Source: Photobacterium sp. CCB-ST2H9 (GTDB lineage: Bacteria; Pseudomonadota; Gammaproteobacteria; Enterobacterales; Vibrionaceae). Taken from it: a stretch of 64,000 nucleotides of DNA. The notes beneath the pieces were generated by a model. It worked only from the letters and a program-made list of their open reading frames with translations, did no database searches and had not been told where the DNA came from. Where the stretch lies: the NCBI RefSeq assembly GCF_023151555.2, contig NZ_CP100425.1:372001-436000 (forward strand). The letters run 5' to 3'. The translations under genes were made by a program, and so were the position numbers. This document shows, piece after piece, positions 28,807 through 39,833 of this stretch. Every line of letters begins with the position of its first letter. Positions within the stretch are counted from its first letter, which is position 1.

Positions 28807-30297
28807 TCAGAGCAGGCGCTTTCTTTGGCTTGAAGGCGGGATACCAAGCGATTCACGGTATTTGGCAATAGTACGTCGGGCCACCATGATGCCTTGATCC
28901 GCCAGTAATGTCGCTATTTTGCTATCACTCAAAGGTTTGGCCTGATTCTCAGCCGCAACCAATTTCTTCACCAGTGCTCGGATCGCGGTGGAAGAACATT
29001 CGCCCCCGTTATCCGTACTGACATGGCTGGAAAAGAAGAATTTCAACTCAAAGATACCCCGGGGAGTATGCATATATTTCTGCGTTGTGACCCGGGAAAT
29101 GGTGGATTCGTGCATATCGACGGCCAGTGCGATGTCGTTCAGAACCATCGGCTTCATGGCTTCTTCGCCGTATTCGAAAAAGTCCTGCTGGTGCTCCACG
29201 ATGCAGCGGGCAACTTTGAGCAGGGTTTCATTCCGGCTTTCCAGACTTTTGATCAGCCACTTGGCATCCTGCAGGTGACTGCGAATAAACTGGCTGTCTG
29301 CGCTGTTTCGCGTGTGTTTACTCAGCGCTGCATATTGCTCATTCACCCGCAGGCGAGGCACGCTGTCGGGGTTGATGGTGACCACCCACTTGCCTTTGTC
29401 CTTGAAGACGGACACGTCCGGAACAACATATTCGGTCTCAGAGGCGACGACCCGGTTTCCGGGACGCGGATCCAGCGAGTGGATCAGGGACATCACGTTT
29501 TTCAGCTCGTCTTCCTTGAGCTTGGTATCGCGCATCAGCTGGCGGTAATCACGGTTTGCCAGCAAGTCGAGGTGTTGAGTCAGAATCGTTTTGGCTTCAT
29601 TCAGCCACGGAGTGTCTTCCGGATAGGTTGCCAGCTGAAGTAACAGGCATTCTTGAAGGCTGCGCGAGGCAACACCGAGCGGGTCAAACTGCTGAACCCG
29701 TTTCAGCACGGCTTCGACTTCATCAAGCTCGACGTTTTCATCGCCCATACTCTCAAGAATGTCTTCACAACTGCAGGTGAGATAGCCCTTGTCATCAATG
29801 GCATCAATGATGGCGAAGGCGATGGCACGGTCGGTATCGCTGAACGGGGTCAGCTCCAGCTGCCACATCAGGTAATCTTGCAGGGTTTCCGTGGTTTCCC
29901 CCTGATAGACCGGCATATCATCATCGGGGGCAATTCCGGTGCTGCCGGTGCCCGCGCTGTAGACGTCGTCCCAGGTGGTATCAACGGGTAAATCGGAAGG
30001 CATTTCCCGCTGTTCAATGACTTCAGAGGTGTCAAAGCTGTCACTACTGATCTCGTCGTATTGTTCGACTGAATCATCCTTGCCGTTTGCGCTTTCCGCA
30101 CGGATTTCATCATTATCTGAGGATGTGGTGTCGTTGTCATGACTCTCGTCGAGCTCCAGCAAAGGGTTGGCATCTAAGGCTTCCTGGATTTCCTGTTGCA
30201 GGTCCAGTGTCGACAGTTGCAACAAGCGAATGGCTTGTTGCAGTTGCGGCGTCATTGCCAATTGTTGACCTAGCTTAAGCTGGAGCGAAGTTTTCAT
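28807..30297 (-). CDS. rpoN: RNA polymerase sigma-54 factor RpoN
   Basis: 496-residue sigma-54. The Gln/Leu-rich region I (residues 1-50, [22 protein letters not shown]) interacts with activators, an acidic region II follows (about 50-125), and the C-terminus holds the helix-turn-helix and the RpoN box [10 protein letters not shown] that reads the -24 element. Controls nitrogen, motility and other genes through enhancer-binding proteins. Follows lptB by 78 bases in the conserved operon. Full length with no anomalies. Confidence 0.98.
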   Translation of the reverse strand: MKTSLQLKLGQQLAMTPQLQQAIRLLQLSTLDLQQEIQEALDANPLLELDESHDNDTTSSDNDEIRAESANGKDDSVEQYDEISSDSFDTSEVIEQREMPSDLPVDTTWDDVYSAGTGSTGIAPDDDMPVYQGETTETLQDYLMWQLELTPFSDTDRAIAFAIIDAIDDKGYLTCSCEDILESMGDENVELDEVEAVLKRVQQFDPLGVASRSLQECLLLQLATYPEDTPWLNEAKTILTQHLDLLANRDYRQLMRDTKLKEDELKNVMSLIHSLDPRPGNRVVASETEYVVPDVSVFKDKGKWVVTINPDSVPRLRVNEQYAALSKHTRNSADSQFIRSHLQDAKWLIKSLESRNETLLKVARCIVEHQQDFFEYGEEAMKPMVLNDIALAVDMHESTISRVTTQKYMHTPRGIFELKFFFSSHVSTDNGGECSSTAIRALVKKLVAAENQAKPLSDSKIATLLADQGIMVARRTIAKYRESLGIPPSSQRKRLL

Positions 30298-30375
30298 GTG
30301 TGTACAGACACCTTGTGATTATTGTATGAATCGCTTGTGGGTCAGCTTACCTCTCTTGTGCCCTTTTATCTATAA

Positions 30376-31101
30376 CTATAGACGGAACTGGTCTCCCAGA
30401 TAGACACGTTTCACATGCTCATCATTCAGCACTTCAGCGGGCGTTCCATGGGCGATGAGCTGCCCCTGACTGACAATGTAAGCATGCTCACAAACGTCCA
30501 GCGTCTCCCTGACATTATGGTCCGTGATCAGGACGCCGAGGCCGCGATCTCGCAGGTGTTCAATGATCTTCTTGATATCGATCACAGAGATAGGATCGAC
30601 CCCGGCAAAGGGTTCATCCAGCAGGATGAATTTCGGGTTCGCCGCCAGAGCACGGGCGATTTCAACCCGGCGGCGCTCACCACCGGACAGCGCCATGCCC
30701 TGACTGTTACGGATGTGCTGAATGTTGAATTCGTCCAGCAGTTCTTCCAGCTTGTCCTGACGTTCGGCTTTAGAGAGCTCAGAGCGGGTCTGCAGCACGG
30801 CCATCAGATTGTCATGGACGGTCAGGCGACGGAAGATCGATGCTTCCTGCGGCAGATATCCGATCCCCATCCGGGCTCGGTTATGCATGGGCTGCAGGCT
30901 GATGTCATGATCGTCAATGGTGATTGAGCCGGCATCGCGGGCGACCAGGCCCACAATCATATAAAACGATGTGGTTTTGCCAGCCCCGTTCGGGCCGAGC
31001 AGACCGACAATCTTGCCGGACTCCACTTCCAGGCTGACATCGGATACGACTTTGCGCCCGTTGTAACTTTTTGCCAGATGGGTTGCGGTTAACTTTGACA
31101 T
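30376..31101 (-). CDS. lptB: LPS export ABC ATPase LptB
   Basis: 241-residue ATPase of the LptB2FGC extractor. Walker [10 protein letters not shown] (36-44), signature [15 protein letters not shown] and Walker [14 protein letters not shown] are intact. It energises lipopolysaccharide transfer from the inner membrane onto the LptC/LptA bridge encoded by the two preceding genes. LptF and LptG are encoded elsewhere. Confidence 0.98.
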   Translation of the reverse strand: MSKLTATHLAKSYNGRKVVSDVSLEVESGKIVGLLGPNGAGKTTSFYMIVGLVARDAGSITIDDHDISLQPMHNRARMGIGYLPQEASIFRRLTVHDNLMAVLQTRSELSKAERQDKLEELLDEFNIQHIRNSQGMALSGGERRRVEIARALAANPKFILLDEPFAGVDPISVIDIKKIIEHLRDRGLGVLITDHNVRETLDVCEHAYIVSQGQLIAHGTPAEVLNDEHVKRVYLGDQFRL

Positions 31102-31114
31102 TCGTTCTCTTTAT

Positions 31115-31615
31115 TTATGGTTTTTGCTTGAGCTGATTTGGCTGCAAAATCGTGATCACCCGCTGCTGACCGCCGCTGGTGGCAACCAGTTTCTGCTCAT
31201 CAATCTTATAGCTGATGGTTTTGCCCTTAATTTCACTGCCTTCCTGAACCAGCACGGCTTTATCCGTCATTTTCAGGAACTCGGTGGCGGTCTCGTAGCG
31301 CATTTGCATCGCGGAACCATTGATTGGCTTGCCATCATCCATTTTCTGGAAAAATGTGGCGGGTGAGCCATAAGCATCAATGGTTTGCTGATCACCGTTC
31401 TGAGTCTGGCGGGTGACGACAATTTTGTCCGCGCGAATATCAATACTGCCCTGACGCAGCGTGACATTGCCGGTGAACGTCACCACATTTTTCTGGATGT
31501 CCAGTTCCTGACTATCCGAATTGATGTAAATTGGTTGTTCGGTATCGTTGCTTAATGCCCAGCCGGATGTGCTGACTGCCAGGCAAAGCAGGGCGCTAAT
31601 TTTGCAAAGCTTCAT
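31115..31615 (-). CDS. lptA: Periplasmic LPS transport protein LptA
   Basis: 166-residue OstA-fold protein that polymerises into the periplasmic bridge for LPS. A Sec signal peptide (MKLCKISALLCLAVSTSGWA) precedes the mature beta-jellyroll with QPIYINSDSQELD and VTFTGNVTLRQGSIDIRADKI. Overlaps the end of lptC by 20 bases. Confidence 0.96.
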   Translation of the reverse strand: MKLCKISALLCLAVSTSGWALSNDTEQPIYINSDSQELDIQKNVVTFTGNVTLRQGSIDIRADKIVVTRQTQNGDQQTIDAYGSPATFFQKMDDGKPINGSAMQMRYETATEFLKMTDKAVLVQEGSEIKGKTISYKIDEQKLVATSGGQQRVITILQPNQLKQKP

Positions 31616-32159
31616 ATCTACCTTTTACATTGTTCATCAGGGTCGCCACACTGCGCTCCATATTGCCTTTCATGCCAATCCCTTCATTCTGAAAGGCGCT
31701 GCCGGTAATCGTAACCGGATCGGGCGTATCGAAATCTTTACTGATTAAATCCAGCCGCAGTGTATCTGTTTTTATCGCTTCAATGGCGGAGTCGGGTAAC
31801 AGGTTGAAGATTCTTACATTACCAGACATCTGCAGGATGTGTTCTTTATTTAGTGTGGCGTGATTTGCACTGATACGCCATTCGGTTTCATCGCCGTCTT
31901 TGTAAACCCAAATCACCGGCTGCTGGAAATCCGTGTTGCCGCTGAGATTGAAATACTCCAGCGTCTCAGATTCGATCCGATAACTGCGAATGCCCGACTC
32001 GGTATATGAGGTATTTCTGACCCCAGTACCCGTGAAGATTGGTTTTTCAGTATCCGGGGCGATCTGTGTTTCCTGTTGCCAGTGTTTCTGGAGCAGGTAG
32101 TAACCGGTCCATGCGCACAGGACGATCAGGAGCGCATAGAGCAGCCGGTTAAACGTCAT
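31596..32159 (-). CDS. lptC: LPS export protein LptC
   Basis: 187-residue bitopic protein: one N-terminal transmembrane helix (about residues 6-22) and a periplasmic OstA-like domain that accepts LPS from LptB2FG and passes it to LptA. Its ATG overlaps the kdsC stop by four bases (ATGA), so translation is likely coupled. Confidence 0.95.
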   Translation of the reverse strand: MTFNRLLYALLIVLCAWTGYYLLQKHWQQETQIAPDTEKPIFTGTGVRNTSYTESGIRSYRIESETLEYFNLSGNTDFQQPVIWVYKDGDETEWRISANHATLNKEHILQMSGNVRIFNLLPDSAIEAIKTDTLRLDLISKDFDTPDPVTITGSAFQNEGIGMKGNMERSVATLMNNVKGRYEALQN

Positions 32160-32716
32160 ATGCTCAGTCCCTTATGCTGATCCAGCTCACCGCGTGCTTC
32201 CAGAATCAGATCGCACACCTCACGCACGGCGCCGTAACCCCCTTTGATCCGGGTGGTCAGCTTGGCGCGCTGTGCCAGAAGCGGATGGCCATCGGCAACA
32301 CAAACGGACAGTCCGACTTCGGCCATGACCGGCCAGTCAATCAGATCATCACCGATATAGGCGGTATGTTCCGGCGCGATAGCCAGTTTTTCTGTGAGAT
32401 CCCGATACGCAGCCAGCTTGTTGTCCTGTCCCTGATAGACATGACGGATCCCCAGTGCGGACATCCGGTCTTCGACAATTTGTGAACGGCGGCCGGTAAT
32501 GATGGCGACTTCCACACCGGCCGCCATCAGAGATTTGATGCCGTAGCCGTCACGGGTATGAAAGGTTTTCAGTTCTTCACCGTGGTTACCCATGTAGATC
32601 CGGCCATCAGAAAATACCCCGTCCACATCGCAGATCAGCAGACGGATATTTTTGGCTGTGTTGAAAGTTGCATCCGGGACTGGCCCGTACAATGTTGTTT
32701 GCATGGCGTTTGTCAT
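32156..32716 (-). CDS. kdsC: 3-deoxy-manno-octulosonate-8-phosphate phosphatase KdsC
   Basis: 186-residue HAD-family phosphatase that removes phosphate from Kdo-8-P in LPS core synthesis. The catalytic motif DVDGVFSDG places the nucleophile at Asp30 and the acid/base at Asp32; IITGRRS and GDDLIDWPVM are the later HAD motifs. The short C0-type protein lacks a cap domain, as expected. Its start overlaps the kdsD stop by one base. Confidence 0.97.
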   Translation of the reverse strand: MTNAMQTTLYGPVPDATFNTAKNIRLLICDVDGVFSDGRIYMGNHGEELKTFHTRDGYGIKSLMAAGVEVAIITGRRSQIVEDRMSALGIRHVYQGQDNKLAAYRDLTEKLAIAPEHTAYIGDDLIDWPVMAEVGLSVCVADGHPLLAQRAKLTTRIKGGYGAVREVCDLILEARGELDQHKGLSI

Positions 32717-33687
32717 TACATTACTCCGGCTCTGAGCAGGTCATGCATGTTCAGAGCGCCCACCAGTTGCTGATCATCCACAACAAGCAGGCCATTGATT
32801 TTTCTTTCTTCCATCAGTTTCAGGCCTTCGGCAGCCAGGACCTGAGAGGAAATCGTGCTCGGATTCGGTGACATGACCTCACCGATCGGGGTCTGATGGA
32901 TATCGATACGTTTGTCGAGCAGGCGGCGCAGGTCGCCATCTGTAAAAATGCCGCTTAACTGCTGGTTATCATCAACAATAGCGGTCATGCCAAGTCCCTG
33001 ACGGGACACTTCCAGCAGGGCATCTTTAATGCTGGCATCCTGATGGACGACGGGCAGACGCTCGCCGCTATGCATGACATCGCTGATCCGCAGCAGCAGT
33101 TTTCGTCCCAGTGCACCGCCTGGGTGGGAGAGAGCGAAATCGTTGGCGGTGAAGCCGCGTGCTTCCATCAGTGCAATGGCCAGCGCGTCTCCCATGGCCA
33201 GGGTTGCTGTGGTGCTGGAAGTAGGTGCCAGATTTAGCGGGCAGGCCTCCTGAGAGACTGTAATCTGTAAATGCACCTGAGCCAGCCGGGCCATGGTGGA
33301 TTCTGGTTTGCCTGTCATCGCAATCATCTGAATGCCCTGGCGTTTGATGACCGGGAGCAGGGTCAGAATCTCGCCGGCTTCGCCGGAATTTGAAATTGCC
33401 AGAACAATATCGCGTTTATCCAGCATCCCCAGATCGCCATGGCTGGCTTCTCCCGGATGAACAAAAAAGGATGGGGTCCCTGTGCTGGCCAGTGTGGCAG
33501 CAATTTTATTGCCGATATGGCCGGATTTGCCCATTCCCATCACGATCACTTTGCCCTGACAACGGCGAATCAGCCGGCAGGCTTCGCTGAAGCTGCCGTT
33601 GATATACTGGGACAGCCCCTTGAGGGCTGTCGATTCGATTTCAATTACGCGGCGGCCAATCCGGCCGTAGTCAAAGGAATCAGGCAT
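32716..33687 (-). CDS. kdsD: D-arabinose-5-phosphate isomerase KdsD
   Basis: 323-residue isomerase making arabinose-5-phosphate from ribulose-5-phosphate for Kdo. An N-terminal SIS domain (about residues 35-170, MGMGKSGHIGNKIAATLASTGTPSFFVHPGEASHGDLGM) is followed by two CBS domains (about 200-323). Adjacent to kdsC in the same operon, so successive Kdo steps are co-expressed. Confidence 0.97.
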   Translation of the reverse strand: MPDSFDYGRIGRRVIEIESTALKGLSQYINGSFSEACRLIRRCQGKVIVMGMGKSGHIGNKIAATLASTGTPSFFVHPGEASHGDLGMLDKRDIVLAISNSGEAGEILTLLPVIKRQGIQMIAMTGKPESTMARLAQVHLQITVSQEACPLNLAPTSSTTATLAMGDALAIALMEARGFTANDFALSHPGGALGRKLLLRISDVMHSGERLPVVHQDASIKDALLEVSRQGLGMTAIVDDNQQLSGIFTDGDLRRLLDKRIDIHQTPIGEVMSPNPSTISSQVLAAEGLKLMEERKINGLLVVDDQQLVGALNMHDLLRAGVM

Positions 33688-33701
33688 AGTTTCGCTCTCT
33701 G

Positions 33702-34688
33702 TTAGGCTGACAGATTATAAAGCAGATAACCCTGGTAAGCGACAAAGCATAAAATCAGCACCAGGCCTTCAAAACGATTGATTCGGCGACGCTTGCCCAG
33801 CGCCATCAGAACCAGCAGGACAGAGACGCCCAGCATAATATAAAAGTCACGCCCCATAGCCAGCGGGCTGAGTACTGAAGGATTCAGCAGCCCCGGGATT
33901 CCCATGACAGCCAAAATGTTAAATACATTGGAACCGATGATGTTCCCGACGGCCATGTCATCCTCACCCTTGTAAATACTGGCGATGGATGCCGCTAGCT
34001 CTGGCAGGCTGGTGCCGACAGCAATGATGGTCAGTCCGATCACCAGATCGCTCATGCCGAAGTGTTTGGCAATGATGACTGCCGAGTCAACCAGCATGCC
34101 TGCAGCGTAAGGCAGCAGGACCAGACCGATGATGACCCAGACGACGGCTGCCATATTACTGACCCCGTCCGGGATTTCTGATTCCTGTTCTTCTAAGAGG
34201 ATGTCTTGATCTTTATTGCTGTTGCTGTTGCTGTTGCTGTTGCTTTTGCTGATTTTCAGCATCGCCAGGATAAAAATGATAAAGAGAACAACCAGCAGGA
34301 CACCTTCAAAGAACCCCAGATAGCTGTCCCATAGCAGTGCACCGGCAATCAGTGTGACCACCATCATCAACGGGAGTTCACGGCGAATAATCCCTGAACT
34401 GATGGATAAGGGCTTTAAAATCGCAGTCAGGCCCAGAATTAACGCAATATTGGCAATATTTGAACCCAACACGTTGCCGACGGCAGTATCGGTTTTGCCT
34501 GCCAGGGCTGCAGTGGCGGAAACCATCATTTCCGGGGCAGAGGAGCCCATTGCCAGAATCGTCATCCCGATAATCAGCGGGGCGACCCCCAGGTTTTTTG
34601 CCAAGGCTGCTGATCCAAAGACAAGACGATCTGCACTCCATACCAGTAACGCGAGTCCGATACAGAGCAACACGATGGCTTCAAGCAT
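33702..34688 (-). CDS. yrbG: CaCA-family Na+/Ca2+ exchanger-like protein YrbG
   Basis: 328-residue ion exchanger with two inverted halves of five helices each; the alpha-repeat motifs are GSSAPEMMVSATAAL in the first half and GTSLPELAASIASIY in the second. The cytoplasmic loop between halves contains alternating Ser-Asn residues encoded by a hexanucleotide tandem repeat. First gene of the kds-lpt-rpoN operon, as in E. coli; transported ion and physiological role are not settled. Confidence 0.93.
   Translation of the reverse strand: MLEAIVLLCIGLALLVWSADRLVFGSAALAKNLGVAPLIIGMTILAMGSSAPEMMVSATAALAGKTDTAVGNVLGSNIANIALILGLTAILKPLSISSGIIRRELPLMMVVTLIAGALLWDSYLGFFEGVLLVVLFIIFILAMLKISKSNSNSNSNSNKDQDILLEEQESEIPDGVSNMAAVVWVIIGLVLLPYAAGMLVDSAVIIAKHFGMSDLVIGLTIIAVGTSLPELAASIASIYKGEDDMAVGNIIGSNVFNILAVMGIPGLLNPSVLSPLAMGRDFYIMLGVSVLLVLMALGKRRRINRFEGLVLILCFVAYQGYLLYNLSA
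34215..34250. repeat. In-frame hexanucleotide tandem repeat in yrbG
   Basis: Four perfect GTTGCT units (34221-34244) flanked by one degenerate unit on each side. On the coding strand this reads AGCAAC and encodes alternating Ser-Asn in the central loop. Unit-number changes would keep the frame. Confidence 0.95.
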
Positions 34689-35110
34689 TATTATCCCTTA
34701 TTTCATTTTTTCTGTGAGCGATTTTTAAGAGAGCAATTTTGACGTTTCACTGACGAAAATGGAAGGAAAAGCCTTGAGTATTTACGGCTCTGGTTGTGAT
34801 CTTCGTGTGGGAATGGCGGACTTCCGCCGAAAATTACTGAAGTAAAAAATGAATTACGTCGGGTATTGGTTCTATTCAGGTCAGTTATGATATAAAAAAC
34901 ACGGTTCATAAAATGAGTTGTTGAACGGCAAGTGCAGCCAGTCCGACCGTTGGGCTGAAAAATCACAACGTTCTGACAGCCGTTGCCTTGAGTTGGCCGG
35001 GGATTCTACCTATGATCAACCCGACTCAGATAACTATTTAATAATATTCATTTATGCCTGTATTGCGGCTGATCCCGGATGGATTATCTCAGCAGGTGAT
35101 TGGGAAGGTT
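34689..35110. other. Divergent control region between yrbG and mlaF
   Basis: 422 bases with no convincing gene. It holds the mla promoter near its right end and must hold the promoter of the yrbG-ptsO operon on the other strand, for which I could not choose a clear -10/-35. A GC-rich inverted repeat (GGCGGA ct TCCGCC, 34815-34828) lies in the middle and lacks a T-tract, so it is not an obvious terminator. Confidence 0.6.
34988..35016 (+). promoter_or_regulatory. Candidate promoter of mlaFEDCB-ibaG-murA
   Basis: TTGAGT (34988-34993), a 17-base spacer and TATGAT (35011-35016): 4/6 and 5/6 matches to the sigma-70 consensus, about 95 bases before the mlaF start. Confidence 0.6.
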
Positions 35111-35923
35111 ATGACAGCAACCGAAGCGCTAATTCGAATTGATCACCTGACGTTCTCACGGGGTGAGCGCAACATCTTTGATGATGTGTCGCTGACTGTC
35201 CCGAAGGGGAAGATTACCGCCATTATGGGGCCGTCAGGAATCGGTAAAACGACACTGCTTCGTCTGATCGGTGGGCAACTGATGCCGGATCAGGGCGGAG
35301 TCTGGTTTGAAGACCAGAACATCCCTTCTTTATCGCGCCGTGCGCTATATCAGGTACGCAAGCGGATGAGTATGCTGTTTCAGTCAGGCGCCTTATTTAC
35401 CGATATGACGGTGTTTGACAATGTGGCATTTCCGCTGCGGGAGCACACCGACTTACCGGAAGATCTGCTGCGCACGCTGGTCTTGCTCAAGCTGGAAGCG
35501 GTCGGACTGCGCGGTGCCGCCAACCTGATGCCGAATGAGTTGTCCGGCGGGATGGCGCGTCGGGCGGCACTGGCAAGAGCCATAGCTCTGGATCCAGACC
35601 TGATTATGTATGACGAGCCTTTTGTCGGACAGGATCCCATTACCATGGGTGTTTTGGTGAAGCTGATCCACAGCCTGAACCATGCCTTGGGCATTACCTC
35701 TGTGATTGTGTCGCACGATGTGCCGGAGGTAATGAGCATTGCTGATCATGTGTATCTGCTGTCGGGCGGAAAAATCATTGGCAGCGGAACCCCGGATGAG
35801 CTGAATTCAAACCCGGATCCCAGAGTCCGGCAGTTTCTGGATGGCAATGCGGATGGCCCCGTTCCTTTCAAGTTTCCTGCCCAGTCACTGGAGCAGGATT
35901 TGTTCAGTCAGCCGGTCTCTTAA
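35111..35923 (+). CDS. mlaF: Phospholipid transport ABC ATPase MlaF
   Basis: 270-residue ATPase of the MlaFEDB complex, which moves mislocalised phospholipid between the outer and inner membranes. The ATG at 35111 aligns with the family start and follows GGGAAGG; a longer frame from 35054 has no such support. Walker A GPSGIGKT (40-47), signature LSGGMARRAALARAI and Walker B LIMYDEPFVGQDP are intact. First gene of the operon. Confidence 0.96.
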   Translation: MTATEALIRIDHLTFSRGERNIFDDVSLTVPKGKITAIMGPSGIGKTTLLRLIGGQLMPDQGGVWFEDQNIPSLSRRALYQVRKRMSMLFQSGALFTDMTVFDNVAFPLREHTDLPEDLLRTLVLLKLEAVGLRGAANLMPNELSGGMARRAALARAIALDPDLIMYDEPFVGQDPITMGVLVKLIHSLNHALGITSVIVSHDVPEVMSIADHVYLLSGGKIIGSGTPDELNSNPDPRVRQFLDGNADGPVPFKFPAQSLEQDLFSQPVS

Positions 35924-35967
35924 CTGCGTGATGAACACGACATCGCAAATAAAGGTATTTTCATAAT

Positions 35968-36750
35968 ATGTTAACGGATTTTGTTGCTCGGCTGGGACAT
36001 CGTTCACTGTCCCGCTGCCGGACCATGGGACGGGCAACCTTGTTGCTGTTTGGTGCGTTGGTGAGTAAGCCGCAGCCTGCCAAAATGTTTCCGCTGCTGA
36101 TGAAACAGCTCTATACCGTCGGTGTGCTGTCCGTCGCAATCATTATGGTTTCCGGTTTATTTATCGGGATGGTGCTCAGCCTGCAGGGGTATATCGTCCT
36201 GGTGGATTTTGGTGCCGAAACCAGCCTAGGTCAGATGGTGGCTTTGTCTTTGCTGCGTGAGCTGGGACCTGTGGTCACCGCGCTATTGTTTGCCGGCCGT
36301 GCCGGTTCGGCACTGACCGCTGAAATTGGTCTGATGAAAGCCACGGAGCAGATTTCCAGTATGGAAATGATGGCTGTCGATCCGCTGCGACGTGTAGTTG
36401 CGCCGCGTTTTTGGGCCGGGGTAATTTCAATGCCGCTGCTGGCAATGCTGTTTATTGCCATCGGCATCTGGGGCGGCCAGTTGGTTGGTGTGAGCTGGAA
36501 AGGCATCGATCACGGCAGTTTCTGGTCTGTAATGCAGTCTTCCGTCGAATTGGGGTACGACATTGGCAACAGCCTGATCAAATCAATCTGTTTTGCGATA
36601 ACCGTGACCTGGATTGCGGTGTTTAACGGGTTTGATGCCATACCGACATCTGAAGGGATCAGCCGGGCAACGACCCGGACCGTCGTGAATTCTTCACTGG
36701 CGGTACTAGGATTGGATTTTGTGCTGACAGCACTCATGTTTGGGAATTAA
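35968..36750 (+). CDS. mlaE: Phospholipid transport permease MlaE
   Basis: 260-residue permease subunit with about five to six hydrophobic segments and the MlaE signature ([24 protein letters not shown], with the conserved acidic residue after the Gly-rich loop). Works as a dimer with MlaF, MlaD and MlaB. Two bases separate its stop from the mlaD start. Confidence 0.97.
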   Translation: MLTDFVARLGHRSLSRCRTMGRATLLLFGALVSKPQPAKMFPLLMKQLYTVGVLSVAIIMVSGLFIGMVLSLQGYIVLVDFGAETSLGQMVALSLLRELGPVVTALLFAGRAGSALTAEIGLMKATEQISSMEMMAVDPLRRVVAPRFWAGVISMPLLAMLFIAIGIWGGQLVGVSWKGIDHGSFWSVMQSSVELGYDIGNSLIKSICFAITVTWIAVFNGFDAIPTSEGISRATTRTVVNSSLAVLGLDFVLTALMFGN

Positions 36751-36752
36751 TC

Positions 36753-37232
36753 ATGCAACAGAACAGACAATTAGAATTATGGGTCGGCACCTTTGTCCTG
36801 GCAGGGATTGTTGCTTTGCTGGTGTTGATTTTTCAGGTCGCTGATGTGAAAAATCTGGGCGGCTCAGAAACGTATAACCTGAAGGCCCGGTTTGACAATA
36901 TTGGCGGCCTGAAAGTGCGCTCTCCTGTGAAAGTGGGTGGGGTCACGATTGGCACCGTCAGTGATATTACGCTGGATACGACAACTTATGTTCCTGTCGT
37001 GACACTGGCGATTGATAAAAAGTTCGGTTACTTCCCAGAAACCAGTTCGGCTGCCATTCTTACATCAGGGCTGCTTGGAGAGCAGTATCTGGGAATGACG
37101 CCGGGCTTTGTTGATGAAGGCATTGTAATGCTGGAAGACGGCGACATCATTGAAGATACCAAATCCGCCCTGGTGCTGGAGGAGATGATTGGCCAGGTAC
37201 TTTACAGCATTGGTAAAGATGGCGATGACTAA
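36753..37232 (+). CDS. mlaD: MCE-domain protein MlaD
   Basis: 159-residue single-pass protein: transmembrane helix at about residues 8-27, then one MCE domain (about 38-118, with RFDNIGGLKVRSPVKVGGVTIGTV). It forms the periplasmic hexameric ring that exchanges lipid with MlaC. The C-terminal tail is shorter than in the 183-residue E. coli protein. Confidence 0.96.
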   Translation: MQQNRQLELWVGTFVLAGIVALLVLIFQVADVKNLGGSETYNLKARFDNIGGLKVRSPVKVGGVTIGTVSDITLDTTTYVPVVTLAIDKKFGYFPETSSAAILTSGLLGEQYLGMTPGFVDEGIVMLEDGDIIEDTKSALVLEEMIGQVLYSIGKDGDD

Positions 37233-37242
37233 GGAATTCACA

Positions 37243-37881
37243 ATGAAAGTATTCAAAATCTTCTGGCTTGCGATTCTTGCCAGTCTGCCGTTGTTTGCGA
37301 GTGCGGCGCTGGTTGATAAAACCGATCCGTATCGGATGATGGAAACCGTATCACAGCAGACATTTTCTCGTCTGAAAGCAGAGCAGGCGCAGATTCAGCG
37401 AAACCCTGAGCACCTGCGTACCGTGGTCCGCCAGGAACTGCTCCCTTACATCAATACCCGTTATGCTGCTTACAAGGTTCTTGGGCCTCAGTTGAAGCAG
37501 ACCAGTAAAGAGCAGCGGAATGAGTTTGTGAATGCATTTACTGATTATCTGGTTGCTTCTTATGCACAGGTGCTGACGCAGTACACGGATCAGGAGATTC
37601 GGATCGAACCGGCCAAGAAAATACCGGCCAGCAGTTCGATCGTGTCGATTCGCGTGGATATCCTGGATCCTCAGCGCCCGCCTATTCGTCTGAATTTTAA
37701 ATTACGTAAGAATAAGCAAAGCAACGAGTGGCAGGGTTATGACATGGTGGCAGAGGGTGTCAGCATGATCACGACGCAGCAAAGTGAGTGGAGTGGCCGG
37801 TTGCGGACGGAAGGAATCGACAAAGTGACCCGGGATCTTCGGGCGATTTCAGCTAAGCCAATCAAGCCAGAGGGAAAATGA
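37243..37881 (+). CDS. mlaC: Periplasmic phospholipid carrier MlaC
   Basis: 212-residue soluble carrier shuttling phospholipid between the outer-membrane MlaA complex and MlaFEDB. The ATG at 37243 gives a clean signal peptide (MKVFKIFWLAILASLPLFASA) and follows AAGGAA; the frame is open farther upstream only inside mlaD. The Tol_Tol_Ttg2 domain fills the mature protein. Its stop overlaps the mlaB start (ATGA). Confidence 0.95.
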   Translation: MKVFKIFWLAILASLPLFASAALVDKTDPYRMMETVSQQTFSRLKAEQAQIQRNPEHLRTVVRQELLPYINTRYAAYKVLGPQLKQTSKEQRNEFVNAFTDYLVASYAQVLTQYTDQEIRIEPAKKIPASSSIVSIRVDILDPQRPPIRLNFKLRKNKQSNEWQGYDMVAEGVSMITTQQSEWSGRLRTEGIDKVTRDLRAISAKPIKPEGK

Positions 37882-38198
37882 GCATGAATCATGGATCCGT
37901 CCATTGGCAAGTGCTGGAAAATGGCCATTATCGCTTGTCAGGGGCGCTGGAACGTGACACAGTGCCAGCCTTTTGGCAGCAAAGACGTGAATGGATGCCA
38001 CAAGATGCTAAGGTCACGATCGATCTGTCTGACCTGTCTCGGGTAGACTCTGCAGGCATGGTGATGTTGCTGCACCTGCAAAGGGAACTCAGTCAGGCAG
38101 GACGTCACCTGGTGTTGCAAGGAGTGCCGGAACAATTGTTAACGCTGCTCCGCCTTAGTCATGTCGACACGGTGCTGGCTGCCTGTATGGAAGTGTAG
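37878..38198 (+). CDS. mlaB: STAS-domain protein MlaB
   Basis: 106-residue cytoplasmic STAS protein that stabilises and activates the MlaF ATPase. The conserved segment DLSDLSRVDSAGMVMLLHL contains the Ser/Asp pair of the family. A second in-frame ATG two codons in is an alternative start. Coupled to mlaC by a four-base overlap. Confidence 0.93.
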   Translation: MSMNHGSVHWQVLENGHYRLSGALERDTVPAFWQQRREWMPQDAKVTIDLSDLSRVDSAGMVMLLHLQRELSQAGRHLVLQGVPEQLLTLLRLSHVDTVLAACMEV

Positions 38199-38211
38199 TT
38201 GAGGATAGCTT

Positions 38212-39733
<1,522 letters not shown>

Positions 39734-39833
39734 GTTACGCATCTTAATTTTTCAGGCACGGCACGCTGTGCCTGGACACTTCTGCTTCATACCTTGAACA
39801 CTTGCTGCCGCAGTATTCTCTGCACTTTTCTGC

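Noticed and set aside
39753..39774. CAGGCAC/GTGCCTG hairpin between murA and degS as a terminator
   Set aside because: The stem is good, but neither strand has a T-tract after it, so only an imperfect terminator for the converging genes could be argued.
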